Shown: positions 44,414 to 54,407, numbered from the stretch's first letter. The stretch is 64,000 nucleotides of DNA from Christensenellaceae bacterium Phil1 (GCA_001940855.1 MSGS01000047.1:62001-126000); one strand, 5' to 3'. Program-made: numbers and translations. Notes: generated by a model from the sequence alone, not told the origin.

Positions 44414-46177
44414 TCATTCCTCCAAAATCCCGTTGACCGCATTATGGTCATACGCTGCCGCCTCCCTCCGCAGCTCGTTGGAACGCATGATCTTCTCGGA
44501 CAGGCTGGCGAGGAAACACTGGAGTAACTTGACACCGATTGCGGGATGCTCCTCCAGCAGAGCCTTCAGCCGCCCTCTGGAGATGCACAGCAGCTCAGTG
44601 AACTCTGCCGCCGTCCCGCTGAGACGGAACACACTGTGGGAAAGGCAATTTTCTCCCAGGAAGCTGCCCGGCGTGAGATACGCAATCTCCAGCGGCGCGG
44701 AGCAGCTATTTGCTTCCCGGTTGGCAACAAGCCGCAGCTTGCCCTTGAGAACAAGACAGACCTCTTCATTGTAGTCGCCGCTGGTGAATACGGTCTCATG
44801 CTCATAGTAGGTTTTTACATGGCAGTAATCAAAGAAAACCGCATGCTCTTGCTCAGTAAAAACAGAAAATATCGGCAGCTTCGCCAATACCGCCAGCAGC
44901 TCCTCCCGGGTGAGTCTTCGGCGGTGCTCCTTGTCGAGATGAATCTCCGGTGCGGAAATATTGTGCCTCTCCAGCACAGCGCGGACGGCGTATCGCTCCT
45001 GCCGTACAAGGCGGATGAGCCTCTCCCATTGTGTTTGGGTGTCCAGATAGGCACGGAAGGCATCAAAGGCGGGCGGGGCATTGTGCTTGGCAATATAGAT
45101 GTTCCGCATGGCTTCCATAGCGGCATCAGGATCGTTATTTGCAAGGTACTGCGATGAGAGCATCATGCTGCTTCGATAGATCTTCTCGTCCAGATCCGGC
45201 TTGAGAAATTCCCCGGGATAGGGGTCAAAGTCCTCCGGACTGACATGGACAAGATTCCCAGTTTTGTGCTGAGACTGCATTTTGGCGCGCTGATATACAA
45301 AACGGTAAATATCCTCCCGCAGACGCTTCCACTGGGGGTGGGACTTGGGCTGCGGCAGATGCTTGATGGACAGGGTATTATCCAGAAAGAAGCTGAAACC
45401 GAAGATCCGACTGTTTATAAGATAATCCACATCCTCACCTCGGGTTACAAGGGGATCAAAGGGTACACACTCGAAAAGCTCTCTGTGCAGGATCATGGCG
45501 CCGCCGAAGGCAAAGGGTGTGCGCTTGAGCCGCGGCCCGCTGCCGATGATCTGGTCAAAGGCTCGCGCCTTGCAGCCGAAGCGGCCCCAATAGGTCATCC
45601 ACGGCTCCGGACTCACATCATCGTAGTATTGGCCCTTGCTGTTTAGGTAGTAGCCGGCAACGCCATGCACGATGTCTCCGTAAACTCTTCTGCCCAGAAA
45701 TTCCAGTGAGCGCGGCACAAAGTCCGGCAGCTCGAAGACCTCGTCATCGTCAATGAGCAAAGCAGCGTCCGCCGTCAGGGTAGAGGCGGCCAATAGGCAG
45801 ATATTGCGCACGTTTGAGTATCCGAACATGGACAGGAGCCGGACTCCCCGATCGTTCAGTCCGGCTTTTCTCAAGATTTCAGTTATCTCACGCAAATCTC
45901 CCGCAGTGAACAGGTATGTCTCCGCATTCAGCTGCGCCCGGCCCACGATACGGAGCACCTGCTCATAGGCCGCCGTCTCTACCTCCGGGGTGGTCGGACA
46001 AATCAGAATCACCAGCTTGAAGTCTTTTTCATGGAACTGCTTCATGCTGACTAAGGTGCGCTCCAGCGTTCCCTCCTGATCCACCGGAGTGGGATGGTCA
46101 TAGACGGCATCGCCCTCCTGCCAAGGGTCGCCTGTTTTGCGGCACCAGTAGGTGGGGATTATCATGGTTTTCCTCAT
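44414..46177 (-). CDS. Glycosyltransferase fused to a cyclic-nucleotide-binding-like domain
   Basis: 587 residues, ATG after GGAGGG. Residues 1-330 are a GT-A-fold glycosyltransferase: MIIPTYWCRK, LERTLVSMKQF, the metal-binding acidic run ALLIDDDEVFELPD, GGAMILHRELFE and RGEDVDYLINS. After a helical linker, residues about 433-560 resemble the cyclic-nucleotide-binding domain of Crp: LPIFSVFTEQEHAVFFDYCH, TVFTSGDYNEEVCLVLKGKL, then SFLGENCLSHSVFRLSGTA in the position of the phosphate-binding cassette, and LLCISRGRLKALLEEHPAIG. The Glu and an Arg of the cassette are present but the spacing is altered, so ligand binding is uncertain. Last of three co-transcribed glycosyltransferases. Confidence 0.82.
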   Translation of the reverse strand: MRKTMIIPTYWCRKTGDPWQEGDAVYDHPTPVDQEGTLERTLVSMKQFHEKDFKLVILICPTTPEVETAAYEQVLRIVGRAQLNAETYLFTAGDLREITEILRKAGLNDRGVRLLSMFGYSNVRNICLLAASTLTADAALLIDDDEVFELPDFVPRSLEFLGRRVYGDIVHGVAGYYLNSKGQYYDDVSPEPWMTYWGRFGCKARAFDQIIGSGPRLKRTPFAFGGAMILHRELFECVPFDPLVTRGEDVDYLINSRIFGFSFFLDNTLSIKHLPQPKSHPQWKRLREDIYRFVYQRAKMQSQHKTGNLVHVSPEDFDPYPGEFLKPDLDEKIYRSSMMLSSQYLANNDPDAAMEAMRNIYIAKHNAPPAFDAFRAYLDTQTQWERLIRLVRQERYAVRAVLERHNISAPEIHLDKEHRRRLTREELLAVLAKLPIFSVFTEQEHAVFFDYCHVKTYYEHETVFTSGDYNEEVCLVLKGKLRLVANREANSCSAPLEIAYLTPGSFLGENCLSHSVFRLSGTAAEFTELLCISRGRLKALLEEHPAIGVKLLQCFLASLSEKIMRSNELRREAAAYDHNAVNGILEE

Positions 46178-46191
46178 ACGGCTCGCCCTCC

Positions 46192-47403
46192 TTAGCCCGA
46201 AAAATCTCTTACAGCGCGTTGGTAGACCTGCTCCAGCTTTGCCACGAACTGTGCCTGCGCAAAATTGCTACTGGCATAGTGTGCGATGATGTCACGCCGC
46301 TCCGGCTCTGTATGATGTCTCGTCAGTTCATTCAAAATCGCAGCGCAGAAAGCTTCCTCATCCTCAGGAGAGACCAATGTTCCCACTTGACTGTTAATAA
46401 ACTCCGGCAGACCGCCTTCATTGGAGCCGACAACAGGCAGTCCGCAGGCCATCGCCTCCAAGGCAACAAGGCCGAATGGCTCACGGCGGGAGGGCATTAC
46501 AAAAACATCCGCCGCATTGTAGAGCCGCCGCAGCTCGTCCTGCTTCTGGTTGCCAAGGAAGAAGGTGTTCCTCAGACCAAGCTGCTTGTGCAGCTCTGAC
46601 AAGCTCTCCCGCTCCTCGCCGTCGCCGGCAATCAGTGTGATGAACTCCCGATCCGCCAGCCACTCATAGCGGCGCGCCGTGCGCAACAACGTGTCCACAC
46701 CCTTAAATGCTGCAAGCTTCCCAACAAATAGAATGACATACTCTCCGCGATAAGAAAGTCCGAGTGAATCGAAAAGCGTTTCCCTGTCCACTTCTTCCCG
46801 ATAGAAAATGTCCTCATTGTATCCGTTGGGCGACAGCAGAAGCTTATCCGTCGCCATAGGAAGCTGCTCAATAGCAAGGTCCCGATTGTCTGCGGAGATG
46901 GCAAGCACTTTCGCGCTTCCCGCGACAGCCTCCTCAGCAAAGCTCTGAAAGGCAGGCCACTTTTTGCAGCCCATCAGCTCCGTCCCATGTATGGTTATGA
47001 CCAGAGGAAGGTTACACAGGGAAGCCAGCCAAGAGAGACACCATGCGTGCTGTGCATGAATGATATCTGGGTGAAACTCTTGCAATGCCTGTCTCAAGGC
47101 AGCAGAGAATGCTGTAAGATACCGTGTAAGCTTCCCGACACCTAAGTCCGCAAATGTAGTCCGGCTTTGAGGATGTGTGGTGAAGCAAGGAAAATTAAAG
47201 GGGAGCTCATCTCTCTGCACTTTATCCTTTGAAAACATCACCGGGTGCATTTGGATCCCGGGCAGCATAGGGAACGGCTGGTTTTCAGGAAAAATGACCG
47301 CAACCTCATGCCCACGCTTGCGCAGATGCAGCGCAATATTTTTGGTGTAGGTGCCGCTACCCGATCCTTCCAGCGGGAAATGATTGATTAGCAATACTTT
47401 CAT
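46192..47403 (-). CDS. Glycosyltransferase family 4
   Basis: 403 residues; ATG overlaps the previous stop (ATGA). GT-B fold: N-terminal domain MKVLLINHFPLEGSGSGTYT, DIIHAQHAWCLSWLASL, LVITIHGTELMG; C-terminal domain ILFVGKLAAFKGVDTLLRTA, LIAGDGEERESL, and the donor-binding MPSRREPFGLVALEAMACGL then VGSNEGGLPEFI. Retaining transferase using an NDP-sugar; acceptor unknown. Middle gene of the operon starting at 48560. Confidence 0.92.
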   Translation of the reverse strand: MKVLLINHFPLEGSGSGTYTKNIALHLRKRGHEVAVIFPENQPFPMLPGIQMHPVMFSKDKVQRDELPFNFPCFTTHPQSRTTFADLGVGKLTRYLTAFSAALRQALQEFHPDIIHAQHAWCLSWLASLCNLPLVITIHGTELMGCKKWPAFQSFAEEAVAGSAKVLAISADNRDLAIEQLPMATDKLLLSPNGYNEDIFYREEVDRETLFDSLGLSYRGEYVILFVGKLAAFKGVDTLLRTARRYEWLADREFITLIAGDGEERESLSELHKQLGLRNTFFLGNQKQDELRRLYNAADVFVMPSRREPFGLVALEAMACGLPVVGSNEGGLPEFINSQVGTLVSPEDEEAFCAAILNELTRHHTEPERRDIIAHYASSNFAQAQFVAKLEQVYQRAVRDFSG

Positions 47404-48560
47404 CGTCTAAACCACCTTTCTGTTAACTCGGTCCATGCCTCCTTCGTCTTTTGATGCTGTTTCACCATATCCGGCAGCCACGCTTCCGCTGCGGACTGGA
47501 TATCCGGAAGATATAAGAAGCGCCTGTCGTTTGTATAGCGGTACAGTGCTTTCGCTCCATCCGACAGCCTCCGGCCTCTCTCGAAAAACTCCGTGGGCGC
47601 ATGTCCCGTCTTCCAGCGGAGAAACACATTGCGGCCGATCCAGCCCGTACAGGCATAGTAGAGCCTGTCCCGAACACTGCTGTCATTTTTGAGATTCGGA
47701 ATCTTGGGGTAATCCCCATAAGTATCATGGAAGATAGGCGTTTGGATATCCAGACATTTGATCTGACTTCGGGATGCCGCCAGTCCCATGAGCGTATCCT
47801 CACCTCTGGCGAGGAGCGGAGTCTTATTGTAAAAATAGTAAGGCGAGAAAAACGGCGGCAGTGTTGTCAATGCGCTCATGCGGATTCCCATGTTTCCACC
47901 TAGAACCTTTGTGGTGGGCTGCAGCTCAGGTGTCCCTGCTTCCTGTACAATAAGCCCGCCGTGAACCTCGCTGCTCTGCCAAAACTCCGCCATATCCTCC
48001 TTGTGGAGGCCCCATAGCAGGGCTGTCATTCCCTCAAAGGAAGCCGGAGGCAGGATGTTGTATCCGCTGTAATCACTGCTGGTGATGGTCGCCCCCAGAG
48101 ACATCCCGTATAGATGTGCTCCGATAAAGTCTACCTCCTCAAACCCAACCTCTCCGTCAGGTGTTCGATGCAACACGCTAGGCTGCACATCCGAGTCCAC
48201 AAAAATCAGATGGTCCACGCCTGTGAACAGCGCTTCCATCAACACATGGTTCCGATTAAAGCCATAAGGAATCAGTCCGTGCGTATCAATCAACGGGCAG
48301 AACAAGAGCTGCTGAATGGATGAGAAGCGAACGCCGAGCTGCTTCAAAATCATATGCGCCCTTTCGTAGCTTTGAAGCCGGATCAGAGAAACCTTCGTCC
48401 TGCGCTGCAATTCTTGAATCGCCTCCGGATCAGCCTCATGAGAGTATACGACAATCACGCGTTCAATCGGGTGGTCATACTTCTCGGCATTATCCAGAAA
48501 GTCTGTCAGCGGATGCGCAGATATAAGATTCCGCACAATCATTCCGATGGCAATTTTCAT
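47400..48560 (-). CDS. Glycosyltransferase-like protein (GT-A type)
   Basis: 386 residues from the ATG at 48560, preceded by AAGGAGGG; an upstream in-frame start lacks a site. Begins MKIAIGMIVRNLISAHPL, with HLIFVDSDVQPSVLHR as the likely metal-binding DxD and GGNMGIRMSALTTL, LARGEDTLMGLAASR and IFHDTYGDYP further on, all GT-A features. Family not certain. First gene of the operon; a terminator-like hairpin lies about 370 bp upstream. Confidence 0.75.
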   Translation of the reverse strand: MKIAIGMIVRNLISAHPLTDFLDNAEKYDHPIERVIVVYSHEADPEAIQELQRRTKVSLIRLQSYERAHMILKQLGVRFSSIQQLLFCPLIDTHGLIPYGFNRNHVLMEALFTGVDHLIFVDSDVQPSVLHRTPDGEVGFEEVDFIGAHLYGMSLGATITSSDYSGYNILPPASFEGMTALLWGLHKEDMAEFWQSSEVHGGLIVQEAGTPELQPTTKVLGGNMGIRMSALTTLPPFFSPYYFYNKTPLLARGEDTLMGLAASRSQIKCLDIQTPIFHDTYGDYPKIPNLKNDSSVRDRLYYACTGWIGRNVFLRWKTGHAPTEFFERGRRLSDGAKALYRYTNDRRFLYLPDIQSAAEAWLPDMVKQHQKTKEAWTELTERWFRR

Positions 48561-49488
48561 TAAAAACCCTCCTTGCTCTATCCTGTACGGCCGCACATTC
48601 TCATTATCTCAAAGGAGCGAGAAAACACAGGCTTGAACGGAGCAGGAGGGCTCTTGCCGCCTTCTTTATTGATACAGAGGAGATTCTCTAAGTGCCGTCC
48701 TATGCGCCAGTCGTTATTGTTTTCTGAAAACAATAAATGAACAAGGATAAGCACCCTGAACACCGCCGTCTTTTCTATAGGCATCTCATGTTATGATACC
48801 GCCTACATCTCCTGCCTCCTTCGCACTGCCTGATATCAATTGGTAAACAAAGAGCCATCGTAAAAAGGTTCGTGTTTTTCCGTTATGACGAAAGATCCAA
48901 ATTCCCCAATTCACTTCATGCCCTAAAAAAGAAAATCGCACAAGCAGACCGCTCGGTCTAGCTTATGCGTCGCTAATCCTAATTTGGTTTTGACAACTCC
49001 TACTGAGGAGGCTACACCAATATTGCATTCGCACAAAGCTAAACCGGATAAGATAAATGATAAACATGGCAGCAGCCTCCCTTCTATCAACGAATACTTT
49101 GAATTATTGTGTTATACTTTTCGTCAAAAAGCCCTTTTGCGCAACTCTTCTCTTTCGCCGCGGAGATTCTTGACAGGGGTTGCAATGGAATATGTGCTGA
49201 GATACGTAAGCGCCTCTCCATCTGGAACCGCCTCCGCGTCTGATCTTGTTTCTCCGCGTTTTCCGCGGCTGCTTCTACACGGCAATTTTAAGTCAGACGC
49301 TGTGTGGATACGCTTTTAAAATGCACATTTCTTCCTCTCCCAACAGAAGAGACAGTTTTATTATATGAAAAAGATGGCACATTTTCAAGAGGTTTTTGAG
49401 TTTATTACGGCTTGAGCTGATTGCTTCGATGTTTTTTCTCAGATGTTGCTCTGCCAGACAGTGGTGTCTTCTCCGGCACAAGCGTTTT
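48561..49488. other. 930-bp stretch without a convincing gene
   Basis: Contains the leader of the glycosyltransferase operon and the terminator at 48925-48969. Short frames here lack ribosome sites and recognisable motifs. It is richer in A and T than the flanks. An unusually long non-coding stretch for this window, possibly a deletion scar. Confidence 0.45.
48925..48969 (-). terminator. Intrinsic terminator upstream of the glycosyltransferase operon
   Basis: On the minus strand CGCATAAGC-TAGACCG-AG-CGGTCTG-CTTGTGCG forms a long hairpin (48937-48969) followed by ATTTTCTTTTTT. It either ends a lost upstream gene or acts as an attenuator for the operon beginning at 48560. Confidence 0.65.
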
Positions 49489-49878
49489 TTATCGAAGCGC
49501 TCCTACCAGCACAAAACGGGCATCATCAAACTCGTAGCTACAGGTAGAGAGCGTCAGAATACGATCAGAGGCAATCGGTGCAATCTCGCTTGTGAAGCAG
49601 GAACGGTCAGCCGCATTCTGAAGCCAGACTTCAAATTCCGCTTCCGTAAAATCAATTTCCCACGCATCGTCCCGTGGCGCGGCAACATACCCCGCGAAGA
49701 ACTCTACTTTATAGTTTTTGTCCGGTGTTATCAGCAGCGCGACCGGATGCTCGTCAAAGAAATCCTGCTTTTTATATTTATCAATGTCTGTAAACATTGT
49801 GCCGTTCTTCATATGATGTCCGTAAATAATGGAGTGCCGGTCGGCAAAGTTTGCGTCGTTTCGGAAATCCAGACCTTT
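49489..49878 (-). pseudogene. Class B sortase, C-terminal fragment
   Basis: The frame opens after an in-frame stop at 49879 and reads GLDFRNDANFADRHSIIYGHHMKNGTMF (key part YGHHM with the catalytic His), then VEFFAGYVAAPRDDAWEIDF, and the catalytic Cys motif LTLSTCSYEF with the Arg in ARFVLVGAL. These are the SrtB active-site residues. The N-terminal membrane anchor and about 100 residues are missing, so it is probably not functional; an internal ATG at 49812 would leave out the His. Confidence 0.8.
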
Positions 49879-50102
49879 TCAGATACCCTATTACACGGAT
49901 GAGAGAGATGAATTATAGCAAACAGTCTTTGTATTCTTCGATGATGGAGGGCAAGAGGATTTGAAAGCTGGTTGATGAAGTGCTGCAAACAGATTACTGC
50001 CTATCGGAATTCCCAGCCCCCTGCCTGCTATCGATTTATAGCACAGCGGAATGAGTTGTCTATATATGAATAAAAAGGCATTCTGAGCCGCAAGGGGCCA
50101 GC

Positions 50103-50705
50103 GTGCCTTTTTGCTTTGAAAAAATATCCTACTCGTATAAGATTATGTATTCTTTAAGTATGGCATCAGTTTTCTTCTTTTCGTATTGTCTGGCTAAACA
50201 TCATTATCCTGATATAGAAAACCATGTAAACCAAGAAGTTGTTGACTGTGGCTTTCTCAGTGCAAAGCACCGCACAAAGATAGACTTCATACCGCTTGTT
50301 GATGATGAATACTATGTTATCCTTTCTCCAGATCATCCGCTTTGCCGCTTTGAACGTATCCCCATAGAAGCACTGAATGGCGAACGAATGGTTCTCATGG
50401 ATGACGGCGGTGAGGGTTACGATACCATGAGTATCCTCAAGAATCTTTCCTATACTGTTGTTCACTGGGTGAATGAAGATTTTCTTGCCTTACCGTTGGT
50501 AGAATGTGGTCTGGGCATTAGTATATTGCCAAAGTTGATAATTGATGTCTTTTGTAATACAACAAATGTAGTTACCAAGAGGTTTGCTGTACCCCGCTAT
50601 CGCACTATAGGAATTGTGGTTAAAAATATAAATGATATATCCCCTCTGACAAAACTGTTTATTTCCACTGTGCAGGATTTTGTAAAAACCCATGTCCAAA
50701 AGTGA
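50103..50705 (+). pseudogene. LysR-family effector domain, truncated
   Basis: 200 codons, no DNA-binding domain and no ribosome site. From about residue 33 the protein reads like a LysR substrate-binding domain: HHYPDIENHV, VVDCGFLSAKHRTKIDFIPL, YYVILSPDHPLCRF, VECGLGISILPKLI and TIGIVVKNINDISPLTKLFI. Between DIENHV and VVDCGF about 15 residues are missing relative to the family. The upstream part is out of frame or lost. A decayed regulator. Confidence 0.7.
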
Positions 50706-50797
50706 ATATAAAGTGAAGTGATTTTCGCAAATGGGTACAGCATGCGGCGCTCCTCCTATTATTCACCCATGATCTCGATCAACTCAATTCACTTATA

Positions 50798-50837
50798 AAA
50801 GAGACTATGCGCCCAATTGTTGTCGCATAGTCTCTTT
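50798..50837. terminator. Bidirectional terminator-like hairpin
   Basis: AAAGAGACTATGCG (50798-50811) and CGCATAGTCTCTTT (50824-50837) form a perfect 14-bp stem with A/T flanks on both sides. It lies about 95 bp after the LysR fragment. Confidence 0.7.
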
Positions 50838-51035
50838 CATAAAGTTGCTTGAATTGCTGAATACAAGCCTCCGGCGGAGAGACTTAGATAACACTCGCTC
50901 TGGGGTGGATTGCAAACAGTTTATGAACGGATCCGGCGATACACAAAAGTGCAATATTTTCAATGATCATTGCACAGTTTTTCGCCGCCTCGCTTGTCGC
51001 CCTGCGGCGTCCTGCACTGTATGAGGCAGGCAGTG

Positions 51036-51069
51036 AAAAAGCGCAACCGATTTTTGTCGATTGCGCTTT
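51036..51069 (-). terminator. Terminator of the sigma/exporter operon
   Basis: On the minus strand AAAGCGCAA-TCGA pairs with TCGG-TTGCGCTTT across a short A-rich loop, followed by TTTTC. It begins about 34 bp after the last permease stop. Confidence 0.75.
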
Positions 51070-51102
51070 GGGGGTGAACAGGTATTGAACTATTGTGCTG
51101 TT

Positions 51103-52392
51103 CTATGACATATTAAATAATTTGGCCGGTTTGTTTTTCAGAATATTGACGGAAGCGATAAGCGTTGCCGCCCAGACAACAAGCAGGAGCATAAACTGCG
51201 ATTTCAAATATGCTGTCCACTCCAACGGTTGATTTAAGGCAGCGGTCATGTAATTGTCGATTTCTAACCCGGAAAGATTTCCGGTGGCAACGAAGATATG
51301 CTCAATCATGCGGTTTCCATAACCATTGATTATCAGACTGCACACCGGCAGAGACAGGAGCAATGCGAAAACTGATATAGCAGAGGTCACAAGGAAATAA
51401 TCAAACACTATCTCGTGGCGTTTTGCGCCTAACGTAATCAGTATGGCAGTATCCTTATAACAGGCTCGCATCCAGAGAACTACAACCAAAAGCAGCACAA
51501 AAGCCGAAACGAAAATCGTTACCGATGATAGCACGGCAGAAGCTGAACTTATTGCACGAGAGGCAGACGTTCCCCTGCCAATTTGGTTTTCTGTGCGATT
51601 AAGCAACTGATAATCCTGGGGAGAAAGACCCATCTGTTCAATGGCGTCGCTGATGTTGTCAAGCGATTTCCTATCTTTGCCATACACAATAACGGCAGAT
51701 GACGGCAGATCTTTTTCCAGCAGGGCTTCAAGGGTTGGAATCGTGCAGAACAAATAGCTATAAGGGCTTTGCCCATATTCAATATTGCCGCTTGTTCCCC
51801 ACCATGATTCTTGCGGTGGCGAAACGGCTTTATAAATGCCGATTATCGGAATAGATAGCTCGCTGCCCGTTTCGGGATTCTTTATAACGATCTCATTGCC
51901 AATCCCCAGATTGTTCTTTGCAGCAAGAACCGTGTCAATGATCACGCCAGCATCATTATCTGCCGGAAGCATACCTTCAACCAACTCCATGTGATTTGCA
52001 AATGATAAGTTCAAGGCTGTGTTTGAATCTGCATACAGTCTTACCATATCAGATTCAGGTATATCGAAAAGGTTATCCTCACTGTCTGGAATCGCATTTG
52101 CAAAATTTACCGGCTGCACCAGCATATTCGCTTCCTGATTGCAACCGATTACGCCTTTAATGTGCGAGATTTGTTGTATCACGTTCGGCGGTATGGCATT
52201 GCCATCGGTTCTGTACAGCTTCAGAGAATACCCAATATCAGATACCACGAAGCGCTGATAACACGCAACGATATTCCCAAAATAGCTGCTTATGATCCCC
52301 AGCAAAGAGAGGCAGAAAACCAGCAGAAACAGCGATACCGAGTGTCGCGTTCTTCGGGCTATCATCAGCCATAAGCGGTGCGCGTATGTCAT
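51103..52392 (-). CDS. MacB-type ABC permease, second subunit
   Basis: 429 residues; its ATG shares one base with the ATPase stop. One N-terminal helix (SVSLFLLVFCLSLLGIISSY), an ectodomain of about 220 residues, then three helices in the FtsX arrangement (SAVLSSVTIFVSAFVLLLVVV, LITLGAKRHEIVFDYFLVTS, FMLLLVVWAATLIASVNIL). This is half-size compared with the other two permeases in the window, so it should pair with the permease at 53079 as a heterodimer. Exports or senses something outside the cell; cargo unknown. Confidence 0.85.
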   Translation of the reverse strand: MTYAHRLWLMIARRTRHSVSLFLLVFCLSLLGIISSYFGNIVACYQRFVVSDIGYSLKLYRTDGNAIPPNVIQQISHIKGVIGCNQEANMLVQPVNFANAIPDSEDNLFDIPESDMVRLYADSNTALNLSFANHMELVEGMLPADNDAGVIIDTVLAAKNNLGIGNEIVIKNPETGSELSIPIIGIYKAVSPPQESWWGTSGNIEYGQSPYSYLFCTIPTLEALLEKDLPSSAVIVYGKDRKSLDNISDAIEQMGLSPQDYQLLNRTENQIGRGTSASRAISSASAVLSSVTIFVSAFVLLLVVVLWMRACYKDTAILITLGAKRHEIVFDYFLVTSAISVFALLLSLPVCSLIINGYGNRMIEHIFVATGNLSGLEIDNYMTAALNQPLEWTAYLKSQFMLLLVVWAATLIASVNILKNKPAKLFNMS

Positions 52393-53063
52393 TATTCTCC
52401 CCCCACAAACAGCTTGCCGTCCTCCATTTTCATTGTTACATCAGCATGAGCGCAAACCAAGTCTGAATGGGTGGCTATGATGATGCACTTGTTTTGCTTA
52501 TGTGCAAGATTGACCAGTATCCCCATAATTACCTGAGCGTTTTCTTTGTCCAGATTTCCTGTCGGCTCATCCGCCAGAATATAGGTCGGGTTCTTTATCA
52601 GTGCCCGCGCAATGGCGGTGCGCTGCTGCTGACCGCCGGAGATTTGGCTGATCGGTCGGCGTATGGTATCGCTGTCCAATCCCAAGGAGGATAATAATGC
52701 GGTTGCCTGCTCTTTTGCTTCATGCCCTTTGCTTTTATTTGCGATGGAAGCTGCAACGACAACATTCTCGATTGCTGTCATATACGGAAACAGATGATAG
52801 TCCTGAAAAACAAAGGACACAAATTGCTTTCTCAACTGGCTGTATCCGATGGTCTTAATATCGGTTCCGTCGATTTCTATGCTTCCCTTCGTTGGCGTGT
52901 CAAGCCCACCTAATACGCTGAGGCAAGTAGTCTTGCCAACGCCGGAGGGGCCGTAAATCGCATAGACCTTGCCGGGGGCAAACTGCATGGACAGGTCAAC
53001 CAATATGTCACGATTTCTTCTTTTTTGACGATACGAAAAGCAAACGTTGTTCATACTAATCAT
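52392..53063 (-). CDS. ABC exporter ATPase (MacB/LolD type)
   Basis: 223 residues, ATG after AGGGAGG. Walker A GPSGVGKTTCLSVLGG, Q-loop FQDYHLFPYMTAIENV, signature ISGGQQQRTAIARAL, Walker B YILADEPTGNLD, switch His IIIATHSDLVCA. Lies between two half-size FtsX-type permeases, the arrangement expected for a heterodimeric MacB-like exporter. Confidence 0.92.
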   Translation of the reverse strand: MISMNNVCFSYRQKRRNRDILVDLSMQFAPGKVYAIYGPSGVGKTTCLSVLGGLDTPTKGSIEIDGTDIKTIGYSQLRKQFVSFVFQDYHLFPYMTAIENVVVAASIANKSKGHEAKEQATALLSSLGLDSDTIRRPISQISGGQQQRTAIARALIKNPTYILADEPTGNLDKENAQVIMGILVNLAHKQNKCIIIATHSDLVCAHADVTMKMEDGKLFVGGE

Positions 53064-53078
53064 TTTACGTTCCCTCCC

Positions 53079-54407
53079 TTATTTCTTCGACAGTATTTCT
53101 CTTGGCTTTAATTTTAAGACGGCATACGACGGCAATATGCAGGCAAGCAATATTGACCCCGCAACGACGGCATAGAAGAAGATGTTCATGGACGCATTAA
53201 GGGTTGCCACCACAATGCTTGTGTCCATTTCTACCCCTGTAACAAACTGTCTGACACTGGAAGCCCTGTTTCCAGCCGCACTTGCCTGATACCTTAAAAT
53301 AAGAGAGGCAAGCCCACTGGAGGATAAAACGGACACGACAACAGCGGGAATCGCAATGATTATCGTCGAAACCAGAAGCATCAGAATGGCTCGCCATTTT
53401 GACGCGCCCATGGATAGCCATATCCCGCTTTCATATCGAAAGGCTTCTGCCCAGATGCTCATAACAATAACGATCACGACAGATATAATCAAAGTAAAGA
53501 GCACAACGAATGTTTTCGTCAGGCTTGAGACGGATTCAATGCTGTTTGCCACCATGCTGTATTCCGTTGCGGTCGTGTTTACCAAACGGAAAACATTCCA
53601 ATCAAAATCCATGGATTTTATTTTTTCGCCAGTTTCCTGCACCTTGACAGGGGAACTGATATATATTCTTATCGGCAAGGTCGCCGAGTCTGTTCCATAT
53701 AGCTGGGAGAAAGAATCCACATCCACATATATTCTATTATAGGGACTATACGCAAAAACAGCCGCGCCAATAATATTCTCTGACGTAACTTGGAACTGCG
53801 CTGCCGTATCATATATGCCAACGACTTGAAGTTCAAGTTCTTTCCCATAAGCGTGGAGCACGATCTCGTCATCAGGACTTAAATCATTCTGTTCCGCAAG
53901 GATGCGCGAAATAAGCGCCCCAGGCTGAGATACTGTCGGATAGGCTCCCGAAACAACAGCCGCCGCGCCGTTCCTGAAAGCATCCGAATACTCTGCTCGG
54001 ATATTCCCCTCAAGGATTACATTGTTTTCAAATCCCGGCTCATTCTCAATCTGCACTTCTTGTGAATGCGGGTCTTTTCCGCTATGCGCCTTGCTGTTTT
54101 GGAAATTGATCGGGGTAGCAAAATCTGCATAGCCTTGATTCACTCCAACTACATTTTCAACCGAAGAAAGCCTGTCAATAATATCTATCGTAAAAAGTCG
54201 CTTGCCGACATCCTCTATGTCCGCATAATCAAGAGTTACGGAAGCTCCAATTCTCTTCAAGGCACTGGACTTTGCTTCTTCAGCAGACTGCAATAACGTG
54301 AGAACTGTATGCAGTCCGGTAAACAGTACGAGAAACACCGCGAAAAGAATCAGTGTCTTAACAATTCTTCCTTTCATCTCAAGAAACGCCATTTTGAAAT
54401 ATAACAT
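53079..54407 (-). CDS. MacB-type ABC permease, first subunit
   Basis: 442 residues from the ATG at 54407, preceded by GGAGG; the frame extends 10 codons further. N-terminal helix IVKTLILFAVFLVLFTGLHT, ectodomain of about 250 residues, then the FtsX helices (TFVVLFTLIISVVIVIVMSI, WLSMGASKWRAILMLLVSTI, FFYAVVAGSILLACILPSYA). Directly follows the small secreted-protein genes and precedes the ATPase by 16 bp. Confidence 0.86.
   Translation of the reverse strand: MLYFKMAFLEMKGRIVKTLILFAVFLVLFTGLHTVLTLLQSAEEAKSSALKRIGASVTLDYADIEDVGKRLFTIDIIDRLSSVENVVGVNQGYADFATPINFQNSKAHSGKDPHSQEVQIENEPGFENNVILEGNIRAEYSDAFRNGAAAVVSGAYPTVSQPGALISRILAEQNDLSPDDEIVLHAYGKELELQVVGIYDTAAQFQVTSENIIGAAVFAYSPYNRIYVDVDSFSQLYGTDSATLPIRIYISSPVKVQETGEKIKSMDFDWNVFRLVNTTATEYSMVANSIESVSSLTKTFVVLFTLIISVVIVIVMSIWAEAFRYESGIWLSMGASKWRAILMLLVSTIIIAIPAVVVSVLSSSGLASLILRYQASAAGNRASSVRQFVTGVEMDTSIVVATLNASMNIFFYAVVAGSILLACILPSYAVLKLKPREILSKK

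Noticed and set aside
48984..49319. 111-codon plus-strand frame in the gene-poor region
   Set aside because: No ribosome site, low-complexity Ser/Pro/Arg composition and no recognisable motif.
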